This document shows, piece after piece, positions 1-7,484 of a DNA stretch of 64,000 nucleotides. Location: assembly GCF_026239655.1 (NCBI RefSeq), contig NZ_JAPIVO010000001.1, forward strand, positions 372,001-436,000, read 5' to 3'. Positions within the stretch are counted from its first letter, which is position 1. Each line of letters begins with the position of its first letter. The DNA comes from Pedobacter sp. MR2016-24. Its GTDB lineage: Bacteria > Bacteroidota > Bacteroidia > Sphingobacteriales > Sphingobacteriaceae. Both the position numbers and the translations under genes were made by a program. The notes under the pieces were generated by a model. The model was not told the origin of the DNA and did not search any database. It saw only the letters and a list, made by a program, of their open reading frames with translations.

Positions 1-167
1 ACTTTAGTATTACCAACAAAAAGAGCAATGGAAATAAAGATGAGGTTGGTGGGGTAGGACTCAACAATGTAGAACGAAGATTGCAGCTCCTTTATCCTGG
101 ACGATATAAATTAAATATTGTAAATTCGACCACCCACTACACCAGTGAATTAATGCTTGATATATGA
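1..167 (+). CDS. LytS/YehU-type sensor histidine kinase, C-terminal end only (gene starts before the window)
   Basis: The open frame enters from the left edge (frame 3) and ends with TGA at 165-167. The visible 54 residues contain GGVGLNNVERRLQLLYP, the ATP-binding G-box that closes the HATPase domain in kinases of the LytS/YehU class. Such kinases sit in the inner membrane and phosphorylate LytTR response regulators. The stop overlaps the start of the LytTR regulator gene by four bases (ATGA), so the two are translationally coupled and form a two-component pair. The sensor part lies outside the window, so the signal cannot be guessed. Confidence 0.85.
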   Translation, partial: FSITNKKSNGNKDEVGGVGLNNVERRLQLLYPGRYKLNIVNSTTHYTSELMLDI

Positions 168-910
168 TGAAATTAAAATGTATTGCTGTTGACGATGAGC
201 CCTTAGCGCTTGATATTATTGAAGATTATATATCTAAGGTGCCCTTCCTGGAGCTGGTTAAAAGGACAGAGAATGCAATTGAAGGCCTGCAGTTGGTGCA
301 GGCTGGTGGTATTGACCTGGTTTTCCTTGATATTCAGATGCCGGATTTAACAGGGATACAGTTCCTTAAAATTGCCAATAATAAAGCGAGCTACATTTTA
401 ACTACTGCCTATTCACAGTATGCACTGGAAAGTTATGACCTGAATGTGTCAGATTACCTGTTGAAGCCAATTGCATTTGACAGATTTTATAAGGCGGTGG
501 AGAAAGTACATAACCAGCAGAAAAATAATGCAGAGCCTGCAGTTGCCGCAGTTCCTGTTCCGGCACCGGTGGTTACTCCATCACAGGCCGTTCAGGATTT
601 TATCTTCGTGAAAACAGAGCATAAAATCCAGAAGATCGAATTGGATGATATCCTCTACATTGAAGGATTGAAGGACTATATTTCCATCTTCACCAAAACT
701 GAAAGAGTAATTACACTACAGAATATGAAAAGGATGGAAGAAACACTTCCTGCTTCGCAATTTATCCGCGTGCATAAATCTTATATTATTGCGCTCGACA
801 AAATTGAGAGCATCGAACGCAGCAGGATTACCATCTGTGGCAAAATCATTCCGATAGGAGATACTTACCGTGATGAATTCTTCAAAAGGATAGAAAATAA
901 TAATATTTAA
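164..910 (+). CDS. LytTR-family response regulator
   Basis: A 248-residue cytoplasmic regulator. Residues 1-125 form a receiver domain: acidic pocket D10, D11, E12, phospho-acceptor D56 in the FLDIQMP motif, and the conserved Lys in LLKPI near 107. An Ala/Pro/Val-rich linker (about 127-145) leads to a LytTR DNA-binding domain (about 147-246) with the typical YIEGLKDY and FIRVHKSYII motifs. It is the partner of the kinase whose tail overlaps its start. ATG 164 is followed at once by a second ATG, so either may be used. Targets are unknown. Its stop overlaps the convergent acyltransferase stop by four bases. Confidence 0.95.
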   Translation: MMKLKCIAVDDEPLALDIIEDYISKVPFLELVKRTENAIEGLQLVQAGGIDLVFLDIQMPDLTGIQFLKIANNKASYILTTAYSQYALESYDLNVSDYLLKPIAFDRFYKAVEKVHNQQKNNAEPAVAAVPVPAPVVTPSQAVQDFIFVKTEHKIQKIELDDILYIEGLKDYISIFTKTERVITLQNMKRMEETLPASQFIRVHKSYIIALDKIESIERSRITICGKIIPIGDTYRDEFFKRIENNNI

Positions 911-1653
911 GCCTTAACAGGTTGTTTTAAAAATGACCTGATGGCCATTTCTGCAGCTAAAGTAAGCTCTTCTGCGTTTTTATCTGCTGTAGAAACCGGC
1001 GGCAGAACAGTCCAGCGGATCTTTTCACCGGCACTCAGGGGATAACCACCATATTGTACAATTTTCCACGAGTTTTCTATCGCAATAGGAACCACCAGGG
1101 CATTGGGTGCGGCTTTAAGTAAGGTCGCAATTCCACCTACCTGGAAGGGTTTCATTTGCCCGTCCTTGGCGCGGGTGCCTTCTGCAAATATCATGGCCGA
1201 CCAGTTATTGTCTTTCATTCTCCGTCCCAGTTTGATGATCTCGGATACCGCCTGTTTGCTATCCTTTCTGTTGATATTTGCACCTCCCCCATATTTAAGG
1301 TTAAATGAAATAGAAGGAATCCCTTTGGTGAGCTCAATCTTGGAGATAAACTTCACATGGTATTTTCTCATAAACCAAATAATCCCGGGGATATCGTACA
1401 TGCTCTGGTGATTGGCGACAAATATGATAGGCTGATTCAGTGGCAGGGGCTGTGTGTTCACAAAAGTGGTGGTGTTGCCCAAAAATACCTGGCTATAGGT
1501 AAGGAAAAAATTCAGAAAATCTACCGAGCGTTTATGTGCCTGATAACCGAAAAAGCGGTAGCAAACCCATTGGATAGGCTGAAAAATGATCAGCGTCAGA
1601 AAAAAGAAAAAGTAAAATACGGGAGTTAAGATGTATCCCAACAATTTGTTCAT
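907..1653 (-). CDS. 1-acyl-sn-glycerol-3-phosphate acyltransferase (PlsC family)
   Basis: A 248-residue membrane-associated acyltransferase expected to convert lysophosphatidic acid to phosphatidic acid in phospholipid synthesis. A hydrophobic stretch at about 5-35 anchors it. Motif I is NHQSMYD (81-87, the H-x4-D catalytic dyad), GGGANINR lies near 122-129, and motif III is EGTR (158-161). Length fits the family. The gene starts eight bases after the NUDIX stop, so the two are probably one operon. Other lysophospholipid or ornithine-lipid acyltransferases share these motifs, so the exact acceptor is inferred. Confidence 0.88.
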   Translation of the reverse strand: MNKLLGYILTPVFYFFFFLTLIIFQPIQWVCYRFFGYQAHKRSVDFLNFFLTYSQVFLGNTTTFVNTQPLPLNQPIIFVANHQSMYDIPGIIWFMRKYHVKFISKIELTKGIPSISFNLKYGGGANINRKDSKQAVSEIIKLGRRMKDNNWSAMIFAEGTRAKDGQMKPFQVGGIATLLKAAPNALVVPIAIENSWKIVQYGGYPLSAGEKIRWTVLPPVSTADKNAEELTLAAEMAIRSFLKQPVKA

Positions 1654-1661
1654 AAATGATT

Positions 1662-2216
1662 TTATAATTTGCCTTCCTGTATTAATATATTGGCTTTAAG
1701 TATAGCCGCAACACTCATGCTATCGGTGATCCTGCCATCCATAACCATTGCATATGCTTCATCAAAGTGAACCTTTCGTAAAACCAGCTCCTCCGTTTCT
1801 TCTGGCGCTGCTATGCCCATCGTTAAACCTGTTGCAATATAAATAATCGCCAGCTCATTGCTTACCGAATTTGATAAGTGCATTCTTTGGAGTTCAGTCC
1901 AGGTTGTTGCCGTTAGTCCTGTTTCTTCCAGCAATTCACGTTTAGCACTATCCAATGGAGGTAATTCCAAAGGACCGCCACCTTCCGGGATTTCCCAGCT
2001 ATAGGCCTTAAGTGGAAACCGGTATTGTCCAACCAGCCAGGTGTTCCTGTTTTCGTCTAAGGGAAGAATACCAATGGCAAGGTTTTTAAAGTGGATTTCT
2101 CCATATATTCCTGGTCCGCCGGATGGATTAATTACCTGATGCTCAGTTAATCCAATCCAGTTGTTTTCATATATTTTACGGCTTTCCACAGTAACCCAGG
2201 GGTTCTTCTCTTCCAT
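1662..2216 (-). CDS. NUDIX hydrolase (ADP-ribose pyrophosphatase-like)
   Basis: A 184-residue cytosolic protein with a NUDIX box at about 79-101 ending in RELLEETG, the metal-binding helix. Layout, with a preceding SWEIPEGG, resembles ADP-sugar/ADP-ribose pyrophosphatases. One detail is unusual: the first box glutamate (G-x5-E) is one residue early, and a leucine occupies the standard position, while the REUxEE core is intact. It is the first gene of a likely two-gene operon with plsC. Substrate is not determined by the sequence. Confidence 0.85.
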   Translation of the reverse strand: MEEKNPWVTVESRKIYENNWIGLTEHQVINPSGGPGIYGEIHFKNLAIGILPLDENRNTWLVGQYRFPLKAYSWEIPEGGGPLELPPLDSAKRELLEETGLTATTWTELQRMHLSNSVSNELAIIYIATGLTMGIAAPEETEELVLRKVHFDEAYAMVMDGRITDSMSVAAILKANILIQEGKL

Positions 2217-2253
2217 GCTGCAAGATACAAATTTCTTATTTCAGCAAAAGCAA

Positions 2254-2282
2254 AAAAGACCACCAGTAAAGGGTGGTCTTTT
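2254..2282 (-). terminator. Rho-independent terminator of the TonB-dependent receptor gene
   Basis: Perfect 11-bp inverted repeat (2254-2264 with 2272-2282) around a 7-nt loop. Read on the minus strand the stem is followed by an uninterrupted U run. It lies just after the receptor stop codon and before the NUDIX gene. Confidence 0.85.
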
Positions 2283-2295
2283 GATCAATATTTAT

Positions 2296-4794
2296 TTAGA
2301 ATGAACCTTCGTCAGGCTTCATTTCCTGCTGTTCCTGTTTTTTAGGTTTTTTCATGAAAGTAGTTTTACCGAAACGGTAAGAGAAAGTGAGGTTGCCCAT
2401 CGCACCTGCCATTTTCCGCTGGAAATCGGTTATTGAATTTGCGTCTTCTACATACATGCCCCATCTTTGGGTATTTAATACGTTTCTTACATTCAGACTC
2501 AGGGAAGCTTTTTTATTAGGGAAGTCATATTTAGCACCGGCATCCAGACCATAGTTTTCTTTCCATTTACCCTGGGCTATCACTTCGTCAGATTCATATT
2601 CACCTCTCAGCTGCAACGTAATATTATGTGGCAGTACAAAATTGCTGGTTACGTTTGCATTCCAGTTGTAGCCGGAGTTGCCATTGATATTGTATTCTGG
2701 TACAGCGTCTATTTTACTGTGGTAGATATTCACGTTTGCAGTAAAGTTCCAGGCCTTAACAACATCTACTTTTGCAATAAATTCCAGTCCGCTTGCCAGG
2801 TTCCTGGTTAAATTCTGAGGCTTTGTAACGATGATCCCATCAGCATCAGGAATTGATCTTACCCTTTGAATAAGGTCGTTTGTACGACGCATATAAGCCG
2901 TAGAAATCAAAGTTACTTTCGGCCAGAATTTACTGAATCCCAATTCGAAAGAGTGGACGTCTTCAGGTAAAAGACTTGGATTTCCCTGACGCCAGTTGAG
3001 CGGGTCTGAATAATCAACAAAAGGATTGGTATCCCAGGGTCTTGGTCTGTTTACTCTTCTGGTGTAACTCAACTGTAATTGCTGATCACCTTTAAATTTC
3101 TGCGTGATATAAACACTAGGATATAAACGTTTGTAGGCGATACTACCAGGAATATAAATCAGGTCATTCGCCCGGTCAAATCCGCCGGAGCTGGTATTTA
3201 ATTTCGCATCCTCACCTCTTAATCCAATCTGGTAACCAAAGTTTTTGATCTGGTTCTGATAGTTAAAATACAAAGCATGGACCTGATCCTTACTGTTAAA
3301 TTCATTCGACAGCAGATAGTCCTTATCGTATTCCCCGGTTGTAGCATTAAAAAGGTTGGCTACCGCACTGTTGTCGGATAGCCTGATCTGGCTGCGATAC
3401 CCGGTTTCTATTTTACCCAATTTACCCATAGGCACGGTATAATCTGCCTGGATATTATAATTGCTGTTGATTCCGTCATTCTGGTTATTTCTCAATTCTC
3501 CTGCAATAGTAACAGGTGCTCCGTTAACATTACTGATCTGTGTATTGTATAACTGGAAATTATCGTTGCTTCCCTCAGAATAGCCAAAGTTGAAAGTCAG
3601 CTCTTCCCCTTGTTTTTTGAACTTATGGCTATAATCGAAATTCAGATCATAACTTTTACCACTGCCGTTATTGGTATTGGTACGGTTACTGAACTCCACC
3701 GCACGTTGTCCGGCCCCATACTTATTGATGTCCAGTCTGTCGTTCCGATCATTGTCCCTGATATTAAAACCACCCGAGAAGCTCAGGATATCTTTATCCG
3801 TCAGATAATAATCCAGTCCGGCTTTTGCATTATGGCTTTTATCCAGCGATGTTGAATTAGTGATCTGTGACGCGTAAGTTATCTCATCAGTACCAACAGG
3901 TGTTTTGTAAGTAATATTGTTGAAGCCTTCTCCGGGACGATTTCCATAGCGGTAACCATAATTACCATAAATATTGATCTTCTTGTTCTGGAAGCTGACA
4001 CTCGCATTTCCGTTATAATTGTCCCTGTTCCCTGCGGTCAAAGCAACGTTTCCATTTAAGCCCAGTTTAGTGTTTTTCTTCAATACAATATTGATAATAC
4101 CCGACTGACCTTCAGCATCGTATTTTGACGAGGGGTTGGTGATCACTTCCACTGTTTCAATTGAGCTTGCAGGAATAGAGGCCAGTACCTGTGCCACATT
4201 TCCTCCTGCAATTAATGAAGGTTTACCGTCTATCAGTACTCTCACACCAGTAGACCCCCGCAGACTAACATTACCGTCAACATCTGTCTGAATGGAGGGC
4301 ACATTCTGTAATAAATCGCCCGCAGATCCACCTTCGCTGACCAGACTCTGATCTACCGAAAAAACTTTTTTATCAATACCCAGCTGAATAGGAGCCTTCG
4401 TAGCGGTAATAGTCACCTCACTCAGGATATTACCATTGGCGGCTTTCATTTTTATCGTTCCGAGATTAATCAGTTCCCTGCCTTTAAGGATCGATATGGA
4501 ATCTCTTACCATGGTCTGATAACCAACATAACTGATTTTTACCGTAAATACGCCATCAGGAATATTGGTGATGATCAGATTTCCATTGATGTCGGTCTGA
4601 CCGGTTTTTACAATAGCTTTTGTTTTTCTGTCCAATACAACTGCAGATGCATATGGAACGGTTTCATTATTTTGGACATCTACAACTTTTCCCGTAAGTT
4701 TACCGGACGCGGTTGTCTGCGCGCTGATTTTTAATGCTGTTGCCGTACAAATTGTTAGCGTTATAAATATATATTTATAGAGGTTCTTCTTCAT
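2296..4794 (-). CDS. TonB-dependent outer-membrane receptor with N-terminal carboxypeptidase-regulatory-like domain
   Basis: An 832-residue outer-membrane protein. A signal peptide (1-25, ending KISAQ) is followed by a carboxypeptidase-regulatory-like beta-sandwich (about 30-110), a plug domain (about 130-245, with SLRGSTGVRVLIDGKPS and a GIINIVLKK end) and a C-terminal barrel of the outer membrane beta-barrel family common in Bacteroidetes. The tail is basic and glutamine-rich rather than ending in an aromatic. Such proteins import ligands using TonB energy, but no SusD partner or sugar-utilisation gene is adjacent, so the ligand cannot be stated. It is a single-gene unit with its own terminator. 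Confidence 0.9.
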   Translation of the reverse strand: MKKNLYKYIFITLTICTATALKISAQTTASGKLTGKVVDVQNNETVPYASAVVLDRKTKAIVKTGQTDINGNLIITNIPDGVFTVKISYVGYQTMVRDSISILKGRELINLGTIKMKAANGNILSEVTITATKAPIQLGIDKKVFSVDQSLVSEGGSAGDLLQNVPSIQTDVDGNVSLRGSTGVRVLIDGKPSLIAGGNVAQVLASIPASSIETVEVITNPSSKYDAEGQSGIINIVLKKNTKLGLNGNVALTAGNRDNYNGNASVSFQNKKINIYGNYGYRYGNRPGEGFNNITYKTPVGTDEITYASQITNSTSLDKSHNAKAGLDYYLTDKDILSFSGGFNIRDNDRNDRLDINKYGAGQRAVEFSNRTNTNNGSGKSYDLNFDYSHKFKKQGEELTFNFGYSEGSNDNFQLYNTQISNVNGAPVTIAGELRNNQNDGINSNYNIQADYTVPMGKLGKIETGYRSQIRLSDNSAVANLFNATTGEYDKDYLLSNEFNSKDQVHALYFNYQNQIKNFGYQIGLRGEDAKLNTSSGGFDRANDLIYIPGSIAYKRLYPSVYITQKFKGDQQLQLSYTRRVNRPRPWDTNPFVDYSDPLNWRQGNPSLLPEDVHSFELGFSKFWPKVTLISTAYMRRTNDLIQRVRSIPDADGIIVTKPQNLTRNLASGLEFIAKVDVVKAWNFTANVNIYHSKIDAVPEYNINGNSGYNWNANVTSNFVLPHNITLQLRGEYESDEVIAQGKWKENYGLDAGAKYDFPNKKASLSLNVRNVLNTQRWGMYVEDANSITDFQRKMAGAMGNLTFSYRFGKTTFMKKPKKQEQQEMKPDEGSF

Positions 4795-4891
4795 TTAGAA
4801 TTATATCGATTTAGGTATTTTTAATAGAGGGACAAAGTAACGGCAGAGAAGTTTAAAAAACGGGGCGTAACTATTTTATTACAGCAGAATT

Positions 4892-5491
4892 ATGGTTAAT
4901 TATAGTAATATTTTTGTGAATGAAGGATTATCCTATCTAAAGTACAGGAATCTGGTTAGTTCACTACTTGAAAATAACAAGACAACAGGAGGCGACCATA
5001 GTGAAGCAATGTTGCAATACAGTAAGTTAAACGTTCAAAGGATGAACAGGGTAGATAAAACTACTGTGTTAAACGAGGAGCTGACTGCAGCAATTGGAAC
5101 AGTAAAAGGCCACTACAGTTTACTCGTGATTTCCGAGGGCTGGTGTGGAGATGCGGCACAGCTTGTTCCGGTGTTCCAGAAGATTGCAGATTTGGCCCCT
5201 GCGCAGTTTGAATTGAAACTGATCTTACGTGATACCAACCTTCCATTAATTGACGCACATCTCACTAACGGGGGCAGAGCCATCCCTAAGTTATTGGTGC
5301 TTAATAGCAATGGCGTGCTGGTAGCAGAGTGGGGTCCGAGACCGCATGCGCTGCAGCTATTGCTCAATGAATGGAAAAAAGAAATTCAGGATCTTTTTGC
5401 ACTGGCAGAAAAGTTACATTCCTGGTATGCTAAAGATAAAACCCAGACTTCTCAGCATGAACTGGCCAGTCTTTTCAGGGAACTGGAATAA
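4892..5491 (+). CDS. Thioredoxin-like protein with a single active-site cysteine
   Basis: A 199-residue protein without signal peptide. The thioredoxin fold occupies about 60-175: a strand ending SEGWCGDAAQ (Cys85) and the cis-proline loop AIPKLLVL. The position of the second cysteine of a CxxC motif is alanine, so it cannot be a classical dithiol oxidoreductase; single-Cys members are often monothiol reductases or bind thiol cofactors. The motif WCGDA is typical of the Thioredoxin_9 group. It is a lone gene, convergent with clpS (stops 1 nt apart). The precise substrate is unknown. Confidence 0.75.
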   Translation: MVNYSNIFVNEGLSYLKYRNLVSSLLENNKTTGGDHSEAMLQYSKLNVQRMNRVDKTTVLNEELTAAIGTVKGHYSLLVISEGWCGDAAQLVPVFQKIADLAPAQFELKLILRDTNLPLIDAHLTNGGRAIPKLLVLNSNGVLVAEWGPRPHALQLLLNEWKKEIQDLFALAEKLHSWYAKDKTQTSQHELASLFRELE

Positions 5492-5492
5492 T

Positions 5493-5774
5493 TTATTCTA
5501 CCGTAACCGTTAAACCTTCCTGCTGAAGGATCTTGCGGTAAACTTCCATTTCTGTAAATGAGCCTTCCAATACTGCGCATTTGCCTTTATTGTGCACTTC
5601 CCAGGCAATCCTTTCTGCCTGAGAATCTGTATAGTCAAGATATTTTGTCATACAATAGATTACATGATCAAAACTGTTTACATCATCGTTCCATAAAATG
5701 AGACGGTGAGAGGTTTTCAGAGAGGTTAAAATCTCTTCCAGTGTGAATGTTTCTTCTTTTGTTTCTGTTGACAT
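5493..5774 (-). CDS. clpS: ATP-dependent Clp protease adaptor protein ClpS
   Basis: A 93-residue adaptor that binds N-degron substrates and delivers them to the ClpAP/ClpCP protease. Core motifs are visible: the LWNDDVNSFDHV substrate pocket and VHNKGKCAVLEG. I place the start at ATG 5774 (MSTETKEE); the open frame runs 8 codons further up but only to a TTG, and that extension would overlap the TATTTTTG promoter-like box at 5779-5786. No Shine-Dalgarno sequence is seen, and the box sits four bases before the ATG, so the message may be leaderless. Confidence 0.93.
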   Translation of the reverse strand: MSTETKEETFTLEEILTSLKTSHRLILWNDDVNSFDHVIYCMTKYLDYTDSQAERIAWEVHNKGKCAVLEGSFTEMEVYRKILQQEGLTVTVE

Positions 5775-5778
5775 GATA

Positions 5779-5786
5779 CAAAAATA
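5779..5786 (-). promoter_or_regulatory. Candidate -7 promoter box of clpS (TATTTTTG)
   Basis: Exact match to the Bacteroidetes -7 consensus TAnnTTTG, four bases upstream of the clpS ATG. At the expected -33 distance (19 nt further up) the bases are TGG rather than TTG, so the upstream half is weak. Confidence 0.45.
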
Positions 5787-5837
5787 AGGTATTTTCAAAA
5801 TAATGCCACTTTAAAATAATAATTGATGAATAAAAAT

Positions 5838-6713
5838 CTAGCTGCCCTTTGCAGATCTCGTCATCTGCTCGAAAGCATCCCACATTTCAGCAGGAATAGC
5901 TTCCAGTCCGTTAAACTGACCCGCGCCCTGCAACCATTCCCCGCCATCGATACTGATTACTTCTCCATTAATATAACCAGAGAAATCACTCACTAAAAAT
6001 GCCGCCAGATTAGCCAGCTCCTGATGCTCACCCACACGTTTCAGGGGCACCCTGTTTTTAAAATCAAATTTCTCCGCAAGATCTCCTGGTAATAAACGTT
6101 CCCATGCGCCCTTGGTTGGAAAAGGTCCTGGTGCAATTGCATTTGTTCTGATGCCATATTTGCCCCATTCTACTGCAAGAGAACGTGTCATTGCCAGCAC
6201 GCCACCTTTCGCACAGGCAGAAGGGACAACAAAGGCAGAGCCTGTAAATGCATAGGTGGTCACAATGTTCAAAATACTGGCAGCCTGCTTTTCTTTAATC
6301 CAGTGTTTACCGAAGGCCAGGGTACAATTAACCGATCCTTTCAGAACGATATCTATAATAGTGGAAAAGGCATTGGCTGATAAACGCTCTGTAGGAGAAA
6401 TAAAATTGCCGGCAGCATTGTTCAGCAGGCTGTCTACCCGTCCAAAAGTTTTTATAGTTTCTGCAAGCACACTTTCTACCTGCTCATATTCTCTTACATC
6501 ACAAGCTACCGCCAGAACTTTACCTCCGGTCTCCTGCTCCATCTCTTCGGCTGTTTTTTGCAGTACATCCAGCTTACGACTGGTGATGACCAGGTTTGCA
6601 CCCAGTTTCAGGAAATAGGTACCCATGGCTTTCCCCAAACCTGTACCACCGCCTGTTACTACAATGGTTTTACCTTTTAAGGCATCGTCTCTTAACATGG
6701 GTTGACTATACAT
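5838..6713 (-). CDS. SDR-type 2,4-dienoyl-CoA reductase (mammalian DECR-like)
   Basis: A 291-residue NADPH-dependent short-chain dehydrogenase. The Rossmann glycine motif GGGTGLGKA is at 21-29. Instead of the usual YxxxK pair, Tyr154 in NIVTTYA and Lys169 in VPSACAKGG are 15 residues apart, the arrangement known from mitochondrial 2,4-dienoyl-CoA reductase; the APGPFPTKGA loop and the VDGGEWL end also fit. It should reduce 2,4-dienoyl-CoA during breakdown of polyunsaturated fatty acids. It is the last gene of an operon, 3 nt after an enoyl-CoA isomerase gene that supplies the matching step. Peroxisomal-type trans-2-enoyl-CoA reductase is the main alternative. Confidence 0.82.
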   Translation of the reverse strand: MYSQPMLRDDALKGKTIVVTGGGTGLGKAMGTYFLKLGANLVITSRKLDVLQKTAEEMEQETGGKVLAVACDVREYEQVESVLAETIKTFGRVDSLLNNAAGNFISPTERLSANAFSTIIDIVLKGSVNCTLAFGKHWIKEKQAASILNIVTTYAFTGSAFVVPSACAKGGVLAMTRSLAVEWGKYGIRTNAIAPGPFPTKGAWERLLPGDLAEKFDFKNRVPLKRVGEHQELANLAAFLVSDFSGYINGEVISIDGGEWLQGAGQFNGLEAIPAEMWDAFEQMTRSAKGS

Positions 6714-6716
6714 TTG

Positions 6717-7481
6717 TTATTTCTTTTGAAGGTTATCAATAATCATTTTTAGCAGGCCGCGTGTGGCGGGCGACCACCACTGGGTGATCATCATATCCAA
6801 AGTCTGCGACTGGTCGGCCGACATCCCTGCAATCAGTTCTTTTCTGATGTTCAGTTTGCTTTGCTGCCAGGTATTTGGCTCAAAAGCCATATATTTTCTG
6901 ATCCGGCGTTCTGCCGCAGTCATAATGCTGTCCGGATTAACCAGTTCATCCACCAATCCTATAGTCAGGGCTTCCTCCGGACTAAATAGTTTACCTTCCA
7001 GCAGGCTTCTGCAGGCATGAGCACTTCCCAGCCAGAAAGCATATAACTTAAAGATACTGTCTGGTACAATGATGCCTACAGGTACCTCATTAAGGCCAAT
7101 AATGTATTTTCCTTCGGCCATTACCCTGCCATCACAGGCAAGCGCAATTACACAGCCTCCAGCAGGTGCATGCCCGTTAATTGCTGCAACCAAAGGCTTT
7201 TTGAAAGCAGTAATATTCGACGTAAACTCCAGGAACAACAGCCAGAAAGACCGTATTTCTTCTTCATTATAGCCATAAAGTTCTATCAGGTCTAATCCGG
7301 CAGAAAAAAAATGCTCCCTGCCTGTAATGATTGCTCCGCCAATATTTGCATCGTTCGCAATATTGTGCAGCATGTCATTCAGTTCTGTGATCATTTCCCT
7401 GTTCAGCGCATTTGATTTGTTGCGGTTAAGCGTGATCAAAGCCAAACGATCTTTTATTGTCACATTAATTGTGTTCATCAT
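6717..7481 (-). CDS. Enoyl-CoA hydratase/isomerase family, probably delta3,delta2-enoyl-CoA isomerase
   Basis: A 254-residue crotonase-fold protein. The oxyanion-hole segments are FFSAGLDL (about 58-65) and NGHAPAGGC (102-110). The single acidic residue Glu132 in IGLNEVPVG matches the catalytic glutamate of mitochondrial ECI, and the PAGGC...GLNE pattern is closer to ECI than to hydratases, which carry two glutamates. The predicted reaction moves a 3-enoyl-CoA double bond to the 2-trans position. It lies 3 nt from genes on both sides: the 898-residue plug protein upstream and the dienoyl-CoA reductase downstream. A generic hydratase function is less likely but not excluded. Confidence 0.8.
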   Translation of the reverse strand: MMNTINVTIKDRLALITLNRNKSNALNREMITELNDMLHNIANDANIGGAIITGREHFFSAGLDLIELYGYNEEEIRSFWLLFLEFTSNITAFKKPLVAAINGHAPAGGCVIALACDGRVMAEGKYIIGLNEVPVGIIVPDSIFKLYAFWLGSAHACRSLLEGKLFSPEEALTIGLVDELVNPDSIMTAAERRIRKYMAFEPNTWQQSKLNIRKELIAGMSADQSQTLDMMITQWWSPATRGLLKMIIDNLQKK

Positions 7482-7484
7482 ATT

